Source: Nitrobacteraceae bacterium AZCC 1564 (GTDB taxonomy: Bacteria > Pseudomonadota > Alphaproteobacteria > Rhizobiales > Xanthobacteraceae). From it: a stretch of 64,000 nucleotides of DNA. The notes beneath the pieces were generated by a model. The model did no database searches, was not told the origin of the DNA, and saw only the letters and a program-made list of their open reading frames with translations. The stretch is from NCBI GenBank assembly GCA_036924835.1, contig JBAGRR010000001.1, positions 4,107,001 to 4,171,000 on the forward strand. The letters are read 5' to 3'. The translations under genes were made by a program, and so were the position numbers. This document shows positions 8,051 through 16,581 of this stretch, in pieces; position 1 is the stretch's first letter, and every line of letters begins with the position of its first letter.

Positions 8051-8932
8051 ATGAAGCCCGCGCCATTCGACTTCGTTCGCCCGAGTACGATCTCCGAGGC
8101 ATGTGAGGTGCTGGCTGAATCCGGCGGTGACGGAAAGGTCATAGCCGGCGGGCAGAGCCTCATGCCAATGATCAACTTCCGGCTCGTAAAGCCGTCGGTT
8201 CTGGTGGACATCAACGGCATCCCGGACCTTTCGCAAATCGAGTCGAAGGGAGATCGACTGCGATTGGGTGCGACCGTGCGCCATTACATGACGGCGACCG
8301 ATCCACTCATCCAAGAACGGATACCGATCCTCCACGAGGCCATGCACCACGTGGCCCACCTTACCGTACGAAACAGAGGTACCTTTTGCGGGAGCGTCTG
8401 CCACGCGGATCCGGCGGCGGAGATGCCCATGATGACGCTGCTGCTCAACGGGCAGATCACGGCCCGCTCGGTTCGGGGTGAGAGGCAGATCGTAGCCCCC
8501 GACTTCTTTCAGGGCTCCCTGATGACCTCGCTGGAGCAGGACGAGTTCGTCACTTCGATCGAGATCGATACGCTGTCGGCGGACGTTGGTTGGGCTTTCG
8601 AGGAGTTCGCGAAACGGCATGGAGACTTCGCGCTTTCTTGCGTCGCAACCACGATGAGCATGCGGGACGGGGCAGCAAGTGGCGTACGTTTCGCGATGAT
8701 GGGAGTGGGTGAGACACCGCTGCGACTAGACTCGGTCGAGGCGCTCGTCGAAGGTCGAGAAGTCACGCCACGCCTCGTGAGCGAGGTGGTCGAATTGCTC
8801 AACGACACTGTGCAGCCCAACACCGACCTTCATGCATCTGCCGACTACCGGCGCCATCTCTCGGGGGCATTGGCCCGTCGGGCTCTCGACACCGCATGGC
8901 GTCGAGCGGCCCGTTCCGTGGAGCGCGCATGA
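8051..8932 (+). CDS. Molybdenum hydroxylase FAD-binding medium subunit (CoxM-like)
   Basis: This 293-residue protein of the xanthine dehydrogenase/CO dehydrogenase medium-subunit family binds FAD and passes electrons from the 2Fe-2S subunit to the acceptor. Visible landmarks are the N-terminal PAPFDFVRPSTISEA, the first FAD motif AGGQSLMPM near residue 37, and the second FAD region NRGTFCGSVCHADPAAEMP near residue 112, followed by a CO_deh_flav_C-type tail. It starts the enzyme operon. Its stop overlaps the next start by four bases (ATGA at 8929), so stoichiometric translation with the small subunit is expected. Confidence 0.93.
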   Translation: MKPAPFDFVRPSTISEACEVLAESGGDGKVIAGGQSLMPMINFRLVKPSVLVDINGIPDLSQIESKGDRLRLGATVRHYMTATDPLIQERIPILHEAMHHVAHLTVRNRGTFCGSVCHADPAAEMPMMTLLLNGQITARSVRGERQIVAPDFFQGSLMTSLEQDEFVTSIEIDTLSADVGWAFEEFAKRHGDFALSCVATTMSMRDGAASGVRFAMMGVGETPLRLDSVEALVEGREVTPRLVSEVVELLNDTVQPNTDLHASADYRRHLSGALARRALDTAWRRAARSVERA

Positions 8933-9411
8933 TGCCAACCACCAAAGTCACGCTGGTCGTCAATGGCTTGACCTGCAGCCGTGAAGTCGAACCGCGGATG
9001 CTCCTCAGTGACTTCCTGCGGCACGAACTTGGACTTACCGGAACGCACGTAGGATGCGAGCACGGAGTCTGCGGCGCCTGTACCGTCTTGCTGGACGGGA
9101 GGAGTGCCAGATCCTGTTTAACCTTGGCGGTCCAGGCGCAAGGAATGCAGGTGGAGACGATCGAGGGGATGGGGACGGTCGATAGTCTGGGACGTGTTCA
9201 GGAAGCCTTCCGAACGCATCATGGACTGCAGTGCGGCTTCTGCACGGCCGGAATGATCATGACGATCACGGACATGCTCCGGCATCATCCGCTCGAGACG
9301 GATGAGCAGATTCGGGAGGCGTTGTCCGGGAACATCTGTCGATGCACCGGCTACCAACACATCGTCGACGCCGTCCGCGAACTGGCGAAGGAGAGGGGTC
9401 CCTTGAGATGA
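8929..9411 (+). CDS. Molybdenum hydroxylase 2Fe-2S small subunit (CoxS-like)
   Basis: This 160-residue protein carries two [2Fe-2S] centres. The plant-ferredoxin-type cluster uses C43, C48, C51 and C63 (GCEHGVCGAC); the helical-domain cluster uses C102, C105, C137 and C139 (CGFC and NICRCTGY). All eight cysteines of the family are present. ATG 8929 is chosen because of the four-base overlap with the medium subunit; an earlier in-frame ATG at 8896 lies inside that gene. Its own stop overlaps the next gene by four bases (ATGA at 9408). Confidence 0.94.
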   Translation: MMPTTKVTLVVNGLTCSREVEPRMLLSDFLRHELGLTGTHVGCEHGVCGACTVLLDGRSARSCLTLAVQAQGMQVETIEGMGTVDSLGRVQEAFRTHHGLQCGFCTAGMIMTITDMLRHHPLETDEQIREALSGNICRCTGYQHIVDAVRELAKERGPLR

Positions 9412-10169
9412 AGTTGCATTTGCTTCCGGGAGGTCGGTTGCGCATGAGACGGTCGATCTACGTGCCGGGCTCGGCAAAGGAAGAGACGATCGAGCTGCCG
9501 GTCAACGCTGCGCTCGTTCGTCATAAGCAGGCGAATTTACTGTTCGATACGGGCTGCAGCCCCGAGGCCGCTACCGAGCCGGAACGCCGGTGGGGTGGGC
9601 TCGCACGGGTAATGACGCCGATCTTTAAAGCCGAAGGAACGGTGGTCCAGCAGCTCGGCGCGATCGGTCTCACGCCCGACGATATTGATGTCATCGTCTG
9701 CTCGCACCTCCATCCCGACCATTGCGGATGCAACGAGTACTTCCGTCGTGCGACGATCTTCTGCCACGCGGCGGAGCTCGAAGCTGCGCGGGCGGACGGC
9801 GCCGAACAGCAGGGATACCTGCCTCAGGAATGGAATCAGCCGCAAGGGTTCAAGACCTTCGACGGCCAGCACGATGTGTTCGGCGATGGAAAAGTGGTGC
9901 TCGTGCCGATGCCTGGGCACACGCCGGGTTCAACCGTCGCGCGTGTCGGGCTCGACCGTGACGGCACTTTCGTGCTCGCGTCGGACGCGGCGCCTTTGCA
10001 AAGCTCCATCGATGTCGGCGTTCCACCCAAGAACACCTGGAACATGGACTTGGCTGCGGCCGCCCTGGTGGAACTCAAGAAGTGGCGCGATGCCGGAGAA
10101 ACGGTCGTTTCCGGACATGACGACGAGCAGTGGAAGCATTTGCGGAAGGCGGCAGAGTTCTACGAATGA
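9408..10169 (+). CDS. AHL/gamma-butyrolactonase-type metallo-beta-lactamase
   Basis: This 253-residue protein is of the N-acyl homoserine lactonase (AiiA/AttM-BlcC) branch of the metallo-beta-lactamase fold. The full set of metal ligands is visible: H100-L-H102-P-D104-H105, H171 (PGHTPGS), D193 (ASDAA) and H237 (SGHDDEQW). Family members hydrolyse lactones, and AttM/BlcC opens gamma-butyrolactone. The gene is wedged between the small and large Mo-hydroxylase subunits with four-base overlaps at both ends (9408 and 10166), which strongly suggests it acts on the product of that enzyme. Quorum quenching is the alternative, but the operon position argues for a catabolic role. There is no signal peptide, so it is cytoplasmic. 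Confidence 0.85.
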   Translation: MKLHLLPGGRLRMRRSIYVPGSAKEETIELPVNAALVRHKQANLLFDTGCSPEAATEPERRWGGLARVMTPIFKAEGTVVQQLGAIGLTPDDIDVIVCSHLHPDHCGCNEYFRRATIFCHAAELEAARADGAEQQGYLPQEWNQPQGFKTFDGQHDVFGDGKVVLVPMPGHTPGSTVARVGLDRDGTFVLASDAAPLQSSIDVGVPPKNTWNMDLAAAALVELKKWRDAGETVVSGHDDEQWKHLRKAAEFYE

Positions 10170-12565
10170 CCCGTCCCGAGCCTTCGATCGCGCTTCGGCC
10201 AAAACTGGTCGGCGAACGCATCAAGCGGACCGAGGATCCGCGGCTGCTCGCCGGCGTCGGTCGGTATGTCGATGATATCAATCCGCACGGGACACTTCAT
10301 GTTGCTCTGCGGCGATCGGATCAGCCGCACGCCCGGATCATCAGTGTTGACGCAGGTGACGCCCTTTCGATTCCGGGCGTGGTCGCAATCTATGACGCGA
10401 CCGACATTGCGGGTGAATACAGCCCGGCGATTCCCACCTCGAGGATGCCGGGTTACTACGCCACGCCGATCCGGCCATTGGCGGAAGGCAAGGTACGCTA
10501 CGTCGGCGAACCCGTCGTTGCGGTTCTGGCCGAAAGCCGCTACGCCGCCGAAGATGCGCTGGAACACATCTCGATTGAATACGAGCCCTTGCCGTTCGCG
10601 ATCAGGCAGATTGACGCTGTCAAGGATGATGCTCCGCTATTGCATGAAGAAGCGGGTACGAACACGATCATCCAGAGGGAGTTCAAACGCGGTGATATCG
10701 ACAGCGTGATCGCTTCCGCACCGGTCACGGTCAAAGGCCGTTTCCGCATGACTCGGAAGACCGCGGTCTCGATGGAGAATCGGTCGTATTTGGCGGAATG
10801 GGATGAACGGAAGCGCTCGCTGACGCTTCACACGTCGTCGAATATTCCGGGCGTCATCCGCGACGTGCTCGCCGACTGTCTCGATCTGCCGGGAACGCGG
10901 GTTCGCGTCGTTGCGCCAGATGTCGGCGGCAGTTTCGGAGGAAAGGGGTCTCTCTACAGCGAGGAGATGCTCGTCTGCATCCTGGCGCGCAAGCTGACGC
11001 GGCCGGTCAAGTACGTAAGTGACCGTCTCGAAGACCTTTCGGCGACCAGCCAGGCATTCGACGAATTGATCGAGGCCGAACTAGCAGTCGACAGCGACGG
11101 CACGATGTTGGGATTGCGTGCCGACGTGATCGGAGACGTTGGCGCCTATTCGATCTACCCGTGGACAGCCGCGCTCGAGCCGGTGCAGGTGGTCAGCTTC
11201 ATGCCCGGACCATACCGGATGGAGCACTATCGCGGCCGCATCCGGGGTGTTCTGACGCCGAAGCCTCCCACCGGTCCATATCGTGGCGTAGGGCGCCCAT
11301 CCTCGACATTCGCGATGGAGCGCCTGGTGGAAATGGCCGCCCGCAAGATCGGTATGGATCCGGTCGAATTCCGGCGGAAGAATTTGGTGCGTGACGACGA
11401 ATTCCCGTATCGAACCGCTTCGGGGATCATCTGGGATAAATCCGCATTCCAGGAGTGCCTCCAAGGCGCCTGCGACCATGTCAACTATCCGGCGTTGGTT
11501 CGCGAACGCGATATTGCGCGATCCGAGGGGCGGTGGGTTGGGATTGGACTTAGTAGCTACGCCGAACTCACGGGGATTGGTTCACGGATATCCGTCGCCC
11601 CTGGCATGCCTATCAATACGGGAACCGAGACGTCGAAGATCGAGATAGATTCGACCGGTGCCGTCACAGCCGCTTTCGGCGTTTCCTCTCACGGTCAGGG
11701 GCTGGAGACGACGCTCGCTCAGGTGATAGCGGACGAGTTAGGCTGCAAGCTCGAGGACGTCCAGATCCAGCACGGCGATAGCTCGCTTGTCCCCATGTCG
11801 ACCGGCACGTACGCAAGCAGATCTGCAGTGCTGGGAGGGGGGGCCGCCACCCTTTGTTCAAGGGTCGTCAAAGCCAAGGTCCTGCGCGCCGCCGCCTACT
11901 TGATGGAGCAGAACGTCGACGATTTGGACATGAGTCAGGGGATCGTCAGCAGCCGCACCTCCAATAAGACAATGACGCTCAAGGACGTGGCCTCTGCGGT
12001 CTACAAGCAGATGGGGCGCATACCGCTGAGCCAGCGCGAGGACCTCGTCGGCTCGGAGACGTACGATCCCTATCTCGGTACTGCCTGCTCGTCGACCCAC
12101 TTGGCTATGGTCGAGGTAGATCGAGAAACGTACGGTGTTCGCATTCTTCGCTACGTCGTTGCCGAAGATTGCGGCAGGATCATCAATCCCATGATCGTGG
12201 ACGGTCAGGTTCACGGAGCGGTCGCGCAGGGGATCGGCGCAGCGCTTCTCGAGGAGATCGTGCACGACGATCAGGGACAAGCGGTCACCGCGAGTCTTGC
12301 GGACTATCTCGTCCCAGTCGCCACGTCCGTTCCGGACATCGGAGTCGTTCACATTGAAGCGGATCTTCCGAACAACGTCGGGGGTTTTCGCGGAATGGGC
12401 GAGGGCGGAACGATCGGAGCGCCGGCGGCGGTTGCTAACGCAGTAGACGATGCGCTCGCGCATCTGGGCGTTTCGGTACAGACCCTGCCGGTGACACCTG
12501 AGCGTATCTTCCAGATGTTGCGGGATCGTCGGGAGGTCGATCCATCAGTGGGCAGCCTAACGTGA
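10166..12565 (+). CDS. Molybdenum hydroxylase large (Mo-cofactor) subunit, CoxL/xanthine dehydrogenase family
   Basis: This is a 799-residue subunit that binds the molybdopterin cofactor and the substrate. Landmarks in order: RLLAGVGRYVDDI near the start, VGEPVVAVLAESRYAAEDAL, the Mo-domain sequence PDVGGSFGGKG, TGPYRGVGRPSS, and the C-terminal active-site loop RGMGEGGTIGAP, where the Glu is the general base of the family. The AYxCSFR loop of true aerobic CO dehydrogenase is absent (PYRGVGR is in its place), so this is a hydroxylase/aldehyde-type enzyme, not CODH. ATG 10166 overlaps the lactonase stop by four bases. Substrate unknown; neighbours suggest a ring compound, aldehyde or acyl-CoA whose oxidation gives a lactone. 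Confidence 0.92.
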   Translation: MTRPEPSIALRPKLVGERIKRTEDPRLLAGVGRYVDDINPHGTLHVALRRSDQPHARIISVDAGDALSIPGVVAIYDATDIAGEYSPAIPTSRMPGYYATPIRPLAEGKVRYVGEPVVAVLAESRYAAEDALEHISIEYEPLPFAIRQIDAVKDDAPLLHEEAGTNTIIQREFKRGDIDSVIASAPVTVKGRFRMTRKTAVSMENRSYLAEWDERKRSLTLHTSSNIPGVIRDVLADCLDLPGTRVRVVAPDVGGSFGGKGSLYSEEMLVCILARKLTRPVKYVSDRLEDLSATSQAFDELIEAELAVDSDGTMLGLRADVIGDVGAYSIYPWTAALEPVQVVSFMPGPYRMEHYRGRIRGVLTPKPPTGPYRGVGRPSSTFAMERLVEMAARKIGMDPVEFRRKNLVRDDEFPYRTASGIIWDKSAFQECLQGACDHVNYPALVRERDIARSEGRWVGIGLSSYAELTGIGSRISVAPGMPINTGTETSKIEIDSTGAVTAAFGVSSHGQGLETTLAQVIADELGCKLEDVQIQHGDSSLVPMSTGTYASRSAVLGGGAATLCSRVVKAKVLRAAAYLMEQNVDDLDMSQGIVSSRTSNKTMTLKDVASAVYKQMGRIPLSQREDLVGSETYDPYLGTACSSTHLAMVEVDRETYGVRILRYVVAEDCGRIINPMIVDGQVHGAVAQGIGAALLEEIVHDDQGQAVTASLADYLVPVATSVPDIGVVHIEADLPNNVGGFRGMGEGGTIGAPAAVANAVDDALAHLGVSVQTLPVTPERIFQMLRDRREVDPSVGSLT

Positions 12566-12571
12566 TGGGGC

Positions 12572-13038
12572 ATGACTGAACGGCGTTGCTCGGTTCGCGA
12601 GACCGTCGAGATCGTACTCGACAGTTGGACGTTCCTGTTCGTTCGCGAAGCGTTCTTCTGCATTCATAGCTTCGACAAGTCACAGCGCAGGCTTAGCATA
12701 TCCCGTCAGACGTTTTCGACGAGGCTGGCTGCTCTTGTCGAGAACAGCATTCTGGAGATCGTTTCGACTACCGCTTCATCAAGATAGGACACGATTTCTC
12801 TCGACCGATGCTCGTGATGATGGGGTGGGGCCACCGTTGGCTTGCCGATGCGAAGCCATCGGTCAGGTTGCGCCACCACTGCTGCAAGTTGGATTTTGAC
12901 GCACTCGTCGTCTGCAGCCACTGCAGGGAGCCGATCGCTGCAAACAACTCCATCGATACGACGAGCTACGGAGGGTTTGGCGGCTCGCGAATTCTCCGCG
13001 GGGCCCTGATATCTCGCAGCGAACTGGCCGAAGGCTAG
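12572..13038 (+). pseudogene. Frameshifted HxlR-family regulator
   Basis: The first part (12572-12787) encodes an HxlR winged helix (VRETVEIVLDSWTFLFVREAF, SISRQTFSTRLAALVENSIL) and then runs off frame. The continuation is in another frame and reads FDYRFIKIGHDFSRPMLVMM, then WGHRWLADAK and VCSHCREPIAAN, matching the C-terminal half of the HxlR domains at 5688-6743. Several residues that should lie between the halves are missing, so a small out-of-frame deletion near 12755-12765 is likely. It starts six bases after the Mo-subunit stop. It may be a decayed single-domain paralogue of the tandem regulator; a sequencing error alone would not explain the missing residues. Confidence 0.8.
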
Positions 13039-13208
13039 GTAGTTAGCGGCACGTTTGTCGTTCGTATTTCGGCGCACCGGGACGGCCGTCCGCGACGTGG
13101 AGCCATAGGGGACGGAAGCCGTTCGTCGCAAAGAAGGTTGACACGCTACCCGAAAAGTAGTTCAGCTATGAAAGTCAATGTAAACAACCAAATTCTCGGG
13201 ATCGTCCG

Positions 13209-14360
13209 GTGCAGGCATTCACGTTCCAGTCGACCAAATCCTCCCTCGTCGAGCCGGCTGGCTCCGCCCGTATCGGTGAACTGGCGCTTGGGCTGGGGTG
13301 CCGATCGGTCCTCCTGGTCTCCGATCCGGGAGTTGCAGCGGCCGGACTGCTCAAGCTCGGCCTCGATGGTTTGCAGAAAGTAGGCATTGCCGTCACGGTA
13401 TTCACCGATGTCGAGGCGGATCCGCCTGAGCACGTCATCATGTCCGGTGTCGAACGGGCCATCTCCGCGAAGGTCGATGGCGTAATCGCTATCGGCGGTG
13501 GCAGCTCGATGGATACGGCAAAGCTGATTGCCCTCCTGGCTGTAGGTCAGGAGAAGCTATCCGACGTTTACGGGGTCGGACTTGCGAAGGGGCCGCGACT
13601 CCCGTTGATTCTTGCGCCGACCACCGCGGGCACAGGCTCGGAGGTCACACCGATTTCGATCGTCACCACTGGTGAGAACGAAAAGAAAGGTGTCGTGTCG
13701 CAGGTGTTGCTGCCAGATTGGGCAGTGCTCGATGCCGACCTGACGCTCGGGTTGCCGCCTGCGGTGACGGCAGCCACGGGCATAGATGCGATGGTGCATG
13801 CGATCGAGGCATATACCTCGAAGCGGCTCAAGAACCCGGTTTCGGATTGCCTAGCGCGCGAAGCATTAAGGTTGCTGGGTGGCAACATCTTCGAGGCTTG
13901 CACCAACGGCAAGAATCGCGTTGCGCGCCAGGGCATGTTGCTCGGCTCGATGCTTGCCGGAATGGCATTTGCCAACGCTCCTGTAGCGGCTGTTCACGCA
14001 TTGGCCTATCCGGTCGGTGCTCGCTTCCACGTTCCTCATGGTCTGTCGAACGCGCTCGTTCTGCCTGGCGTCCTGCGCTTCAACGCGGTTGCCGCGGAGC
14101 CACTCTATGCCGAGATCGCCGATGTCCTGCTTCCCGGCGAAAAGGGCGGCTCGCGCGAGCGCTGCGCGGCGTTAATCGATTATCTGGCCAGTCTGCCGGC
14201 ATCGCTGGAACTGCCGACGCGGCTGCGCGATGTTGGGATCTCGCATAACCATCTGCCACAACTGGCGGAAGATGCGATGAAGCAGCAACGGCTGCTCATC
14301 AACAATCCGCGGGAGGTGACACTCGATGACGCACTCGCGATCTACGGCGGTGCGCTATGA
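13209..14360 (+). CDS. Fe-type (group III) alcohol dehydrogenase, 4-hydroxybutyrate dehydrogenase-like
   Basis: This is a 383-residue iron-dependent alcohol dehydrogenase. The NAD-binding motif GGGSSMDTAK is at residues 96-105, followed by TTAGTGSEVT at 138-147. The metal ligands are D193, H197, H263 (VHALAYP) and H277 (VPHG). The family includes BlcB and GbsB/4-hydroxybutyrate dehydrogenases and maleylacetate reductases. With a lactonase and an SSADH-type enzyme in the same cluster, oxidation of a 4-hydroxyacid to a semialdehyde is the best guess. The start is GTG 13209, which gives the usual N-terminus; no clear Shine-Dalgarno is seen. The stop overlaps the thioesterase start by four bases (14357). 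Confidence 0.88.
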   Translation: MQAFTFQSTKSSLVEPAGSARIGELALGLGCRSVLLVSDPGVAAAGLLKLGLDGLQKVGIAVTVFTDVEADPPEHVIMSGVERAISAKVDGVIAIGGGSSMDTAKLIALLAVGQEKLSDVYGVGLAKGPRLPLILAPTTAGTGSEVTPISIVTTGENEKKGVVSQVLLPDWAVLDADLTLGLPPAVTAATGIDAMVHAIEAYTSKRLKNPVSDCLAREALRLLGGNIFEACTNGKNRVARQGMLLGSMLAGMAFANAPVAAVHALAYPVGARFHVPHGLSNALVLPGVLRFNAVAAEPLYAEIADVLLPGEKGGSRERCAALIDYLASLPASLELPTRLRDVGISHNHLPQLAEDAMKQQRLLINNPREVTLDDALAIYGGAL

Positions 14361-14815
14361 CCGAACGTGCGCGTCCGCATCGCCGCTCGGACTATGCGCA
14401 CTTTCGCGTTATGACGACGCGTTGGATGGACAACGACTCCTATAGGCACCTCAACAACACCGTCTACTACTCTTTCTTCGATACGGCGGTCTGCCAGTAT
14501 CTGATCGAGAACGGAGCTCTGGATATCAAGCATAGCCCGGTCATTGGCCTCGTTGCCGAGACTAGGTGCGGCTATTTCAAGGAAATATCCTTTCCTTCGG
14601 TGGTGCACGCCGGGCTTCGAGTCGAACGACAGGGCAACACCAGTGTCACGTATGAAGTCGGCCTATTCCGCGATGATGACGATGACGCGTGTGCGCAGGG
14701 TCACTTCGTGCACGTGTATGTCGACCGCGCAACGAGCCAGCCAGTCCCGCTGCCAGATGGTCTAAAGGAGGCTATCGCTCCACTTCTGTTGCGAGATCGC
14801 ACCGTGGCGGCCTGA
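14357..14815 (+). CDS. Hot-dog-fold acyl-CoA thioesterase (4HBT family)
   Basis: This 152-residue protein has the 4-hydroxybenzoyl-CoA thioesterase signature (RWMDNDSYRHLNNTVYYSFF followed by D), with the Asp after RWM in the position of the catalytic Asp of the family. It probably hydrolyses an acyl-CoA made or consumed in this pathway, or rescues CoA from dead-end thioesters. The gene is translationally coupled to the Fe-type dehydrogenase by an ATGA overlap and is followed by a CoxG remnant. Confidence 0.85.
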   Translation: MTERARPHRRSDYAHFRVMTTRWMDNDSYRHLNNTVYYSFFDTAVCQYLIENGALDIKHSPVIGLVAETRCGYFKEISFPSVVHAGLRVERQGNTSVTYEVGLFRDDDDDACAQGHFVHVYVDRATSQPVPLPDGLKEAIAPLLLRDRTVAA

Positions 14816-14829
14816 GCGGAGATCGGCGA

Positions 14830-14931
14830 ATGGATATGTTCGGCACAGTCAAGCTTAAGACGTCAAGGGAGCGCCTGTGGCGGGCGTTCTGCGATCCATG
14901 CCTGATGCAGCAATGCATCCCCAGTGGTTGA
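14830..14931 (+). pseudogene. Truncated CoxG-like N-terminus
   Basis: The 33-residue open frame reads MDMFGTVKLKTSRERLWRAF and then CDPCLMQQCIPSG before a TGA. This parallels the start of the complete CoxG-like protein at 6984-7811 (MDMRGQQHIPASREVVWNAL, then DPEILRVCIPGCQEL). Everything after the CIPG motif is missing and the enoyl-CoA hydratase-like gene begins almost at once, so this is a deletion remnant of a second coxG-like gene. Confidence 0.75.
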
Positions 14932-14932
14932 G

Positions 14933-15703
14933 ATGAAGATGGCAGATATCACCCTTTCGATCAGCGATGGCGTTGCGACTGTAACCATCGATCGGCCTAG
15001 TGCTCGCAACGCCATGACGCTTGCCATGTGGAACGGCATGGCCGACACGTTCGAGAAACTAGCCAAAGACAGAGAAGTTCGGGCTGTCATTCTGACAGGG
15101 GCAGGCGAGGACTTCAGCGTCGGCGCCGACATCGCCGAGTTCGACCGCGTCAGAGCCGACGCTTCCGCGAGCAAGGCTTATGAGGTTGCCGTTGACGCGT
15201 GTTCGGATGCTATCGCCGGTGTGCCGCAGCCTGTAATCGGGGTGATTTCCGGATACTGCCTCGGCGGCGGATGCCATTTGTCGATGGCATGCGATTTCCG
15301 CTTTGCAATGCCCACGGCCAAGTTGGGAATTCCGGCGGCCAATCTTTCCATCGTCTACGGGGTGCGAAGCACTCGACGGCTTATGTCCCTCGTAGGGATT
15401 ACCAACGCGAAACGGATCCTTTTCGCAGCGGAACGTATCGATGCTCGAGCAGCGCTGAACATGGGTCTCGTGGATCGAGTCGCCGACGATCCGCTCGGCG
15501 ATGCGCATAGCCTGGCCGCCCAGATGTCCTCCAAGGCGCCGCTATCGATTGCGGGAGCAAAATACATACTGAACGAGGCGGTTATGGGAGATGAGGGTTC
15601 GCTCGCCCAAGCGATGATTGACCATGCCTCAGATAGCGAAGATTACCGTGAAGCTCGCCAGGCCTTCGCGGAAAAGCGGCAGCCGAAATTTAAATGGTGC
15701 TGA
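14933..15703 (+). CDS. Enoyl-CoA hydratase/isomerase-family protein lacking both catalytic glutamates
   Basis: This 256-residue crotonase-fold protein has oxyanion-hole regions GEDFSVGADIAEF and GYCLGGG intact and therefore should bind an acyl-CoA. The two general acid/base glutamates of classical enoyl-CoA hydratase (GGGCE and QPE, E144 and E164 in rat crotonase) are replaced by H115 (GGGCH) and A135 (GIPA). A straightforward hydration is therefore unlikely; isomerase, hydrolase or C-C/C-O cleavage activity is more plausible. The crotonase-family HmfE of the furoate pathway is one possible analogue. ATG 14933 is used; ATG 14939 and GTG 14924 are alternatives. Confidence 0.85.
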   Translation: MKMADITLSISDGVATVTIDRPSARNAMTLAMWNGMADTFEKLAKDREVRAVILTGAGEDFSVGADIAEFDRVRADASASKAYEVAVDACSDAIAGVPQPVIGVISGYCLGGGCHLSMACDFRFAMPTAKLGIPAANLSIVYGVRSTRRLMSLVGITNAKRILFAAERIDARAALNMGLVDRVADDPLGDAHSLAAQMSSKAPLSIAGAKYILNEAVMGDEGSLAQAMIDHASDSEDYREARQAFAEKRQPKFKWC

Positions 15704-15799
15704 GATGAAATTTGGCACGGCACCGGTATGTCGCGCTGGCGAATGGGCCAGACGGCTTTTCGTTCGATCGAAACTAAGCAGTGAGCAAGGAACAGACTT

Positions 15800-16552
15800 A
15801 TGGACATGAAACTCAAGGGCAAGGTCGCGCTCGTCACCGGTGCCGCAAGAGACGTCGGTCGCGAAATCGCGTTGAGTCTTGCGGCGGAAGGCGCGACTGT
15901 GGCCGTGAACTATCGGGGTTCGAAGGACGAGGCTGCGGGTGTCGTCGCCGAGATCGAAAAGGCGGGCGGTAAGGCCATCGCTTATCAGGCCGACGTCGCG
16001 GACTACGATGCCGTCACGAAGATGGTCAATAGCATCGCTAAGGATTTCGGCGGTCTCGACATCGTCGTGAACAATGCCGGCGTGGCACTCCGCAACCGCT
16101 TCACCGAAACCAAGCCCGAGGAGTGGGAGAAGCAGATCAACATCTGCCTCTACGGCGCGATCCATGTCTCGAAGGCCGCGGCTCCATATCTCGAAAAGAG
16201 CGGCGACGGGCGGATTATCGCGATGGTCGGCGACTCATCCCGGGTTGGCGAGTCGGGCCTGGCCATTGTCGCGGCGGCACGCGCAGGCGTTATTGGCCTC
16301 ATGAAGTCGCTTGCACGGGAGTTCGGGCGTTTCGGTACGACGGCCAATACGATCTCTCTTGGCCTCATCGAGACCGCGCATGATCGGGCTTGGGTCGACG
16401 CCAATCGCGACAAGCTGACGAAACTCTATCCGTTGCGCCGATTGGGCCAGCCGCAGGATATCGCGCCCATGGTGACAATGCTGGCTTCGCCGCATGGGAG
16501 TTGGATCACCGGCCAGGTGATCAGCATCAGCGGCGGCTTCAGCATGGTCTGA
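15800..16552 (+). CDS. SDR-family protein with non-canonical active site
   Basis: This 250-residue Rossmann-fold protein is of the short-chain dehydrogenase/reductase family (GKVALVTGAARDVGREI; VVNNAGVALRNRF). The cofactor loop has Asp in place of the middle Gly of TGxxxGxG. At the active site the expected YxxxK is replaced: the Lys position is R161 and the Tyr position is V157 (AIVAAARAGV). S146/S147 are present. It may be a degenerate dehydrogenase, a binding protein, or an enzyme using another residue. An AAGGAACAG ribosome site precedes ATG 15800. It lies between the crotonase-like and ligase genes, so a role on a CoA ester is plausible. Confidence 0.85.
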   Translation: MDMKLKGKVALVTGAARDVGREIALSLAAEGATVAVNYRGSKDEAAGVVAEIEKAGGKAIAYQADVADYDAVTKMVNSIAKDFGGLDIVVNNAGVALRNRFTETKPEEWEKQINICLYGAIHVSKAAAPYLEKSGDGRIIAMVGDSSRVGESGLAIVAAARAGVIGLMKSLAREFGRFGTTANTISLGLIETAHDRAWVDANRDKLTKLYPLRRLGQPQDIAPMVTMLASPHGSWITGQVISISGGFSMV

Positions 16553-16581
16553 TACGGGCAACCGGACTAACCGGAGGGAAC

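Noticed and set aside
8509-8823. Minus-strand frame within the FAD subunit gene
   Set aside because: It is a codon-bias shadow of a clearly conserved gene.
9408-10169. Quorum-quenching lactonase as primary role
   Set aside because: No luxI/luxR gene is nearby and the gene is translationally coupled between two hydroxylase subunits, which favours a catabolic role.
10166-12565. Aerobic CO dehydrogenase large subunit
   Set aside because: The diagnostic AYxCSFR active-site loop is absent; PYRGVGR is present instead, so a hydroxylase/aldehyde-type enzyme is more likely.
16390-16581. 64-codon N-terminal extension of the acyl-CoA ligase
   Set aside because: It lies within the SDR gene, shows no family similarity, and ATG 16582 has a good ribosome site.
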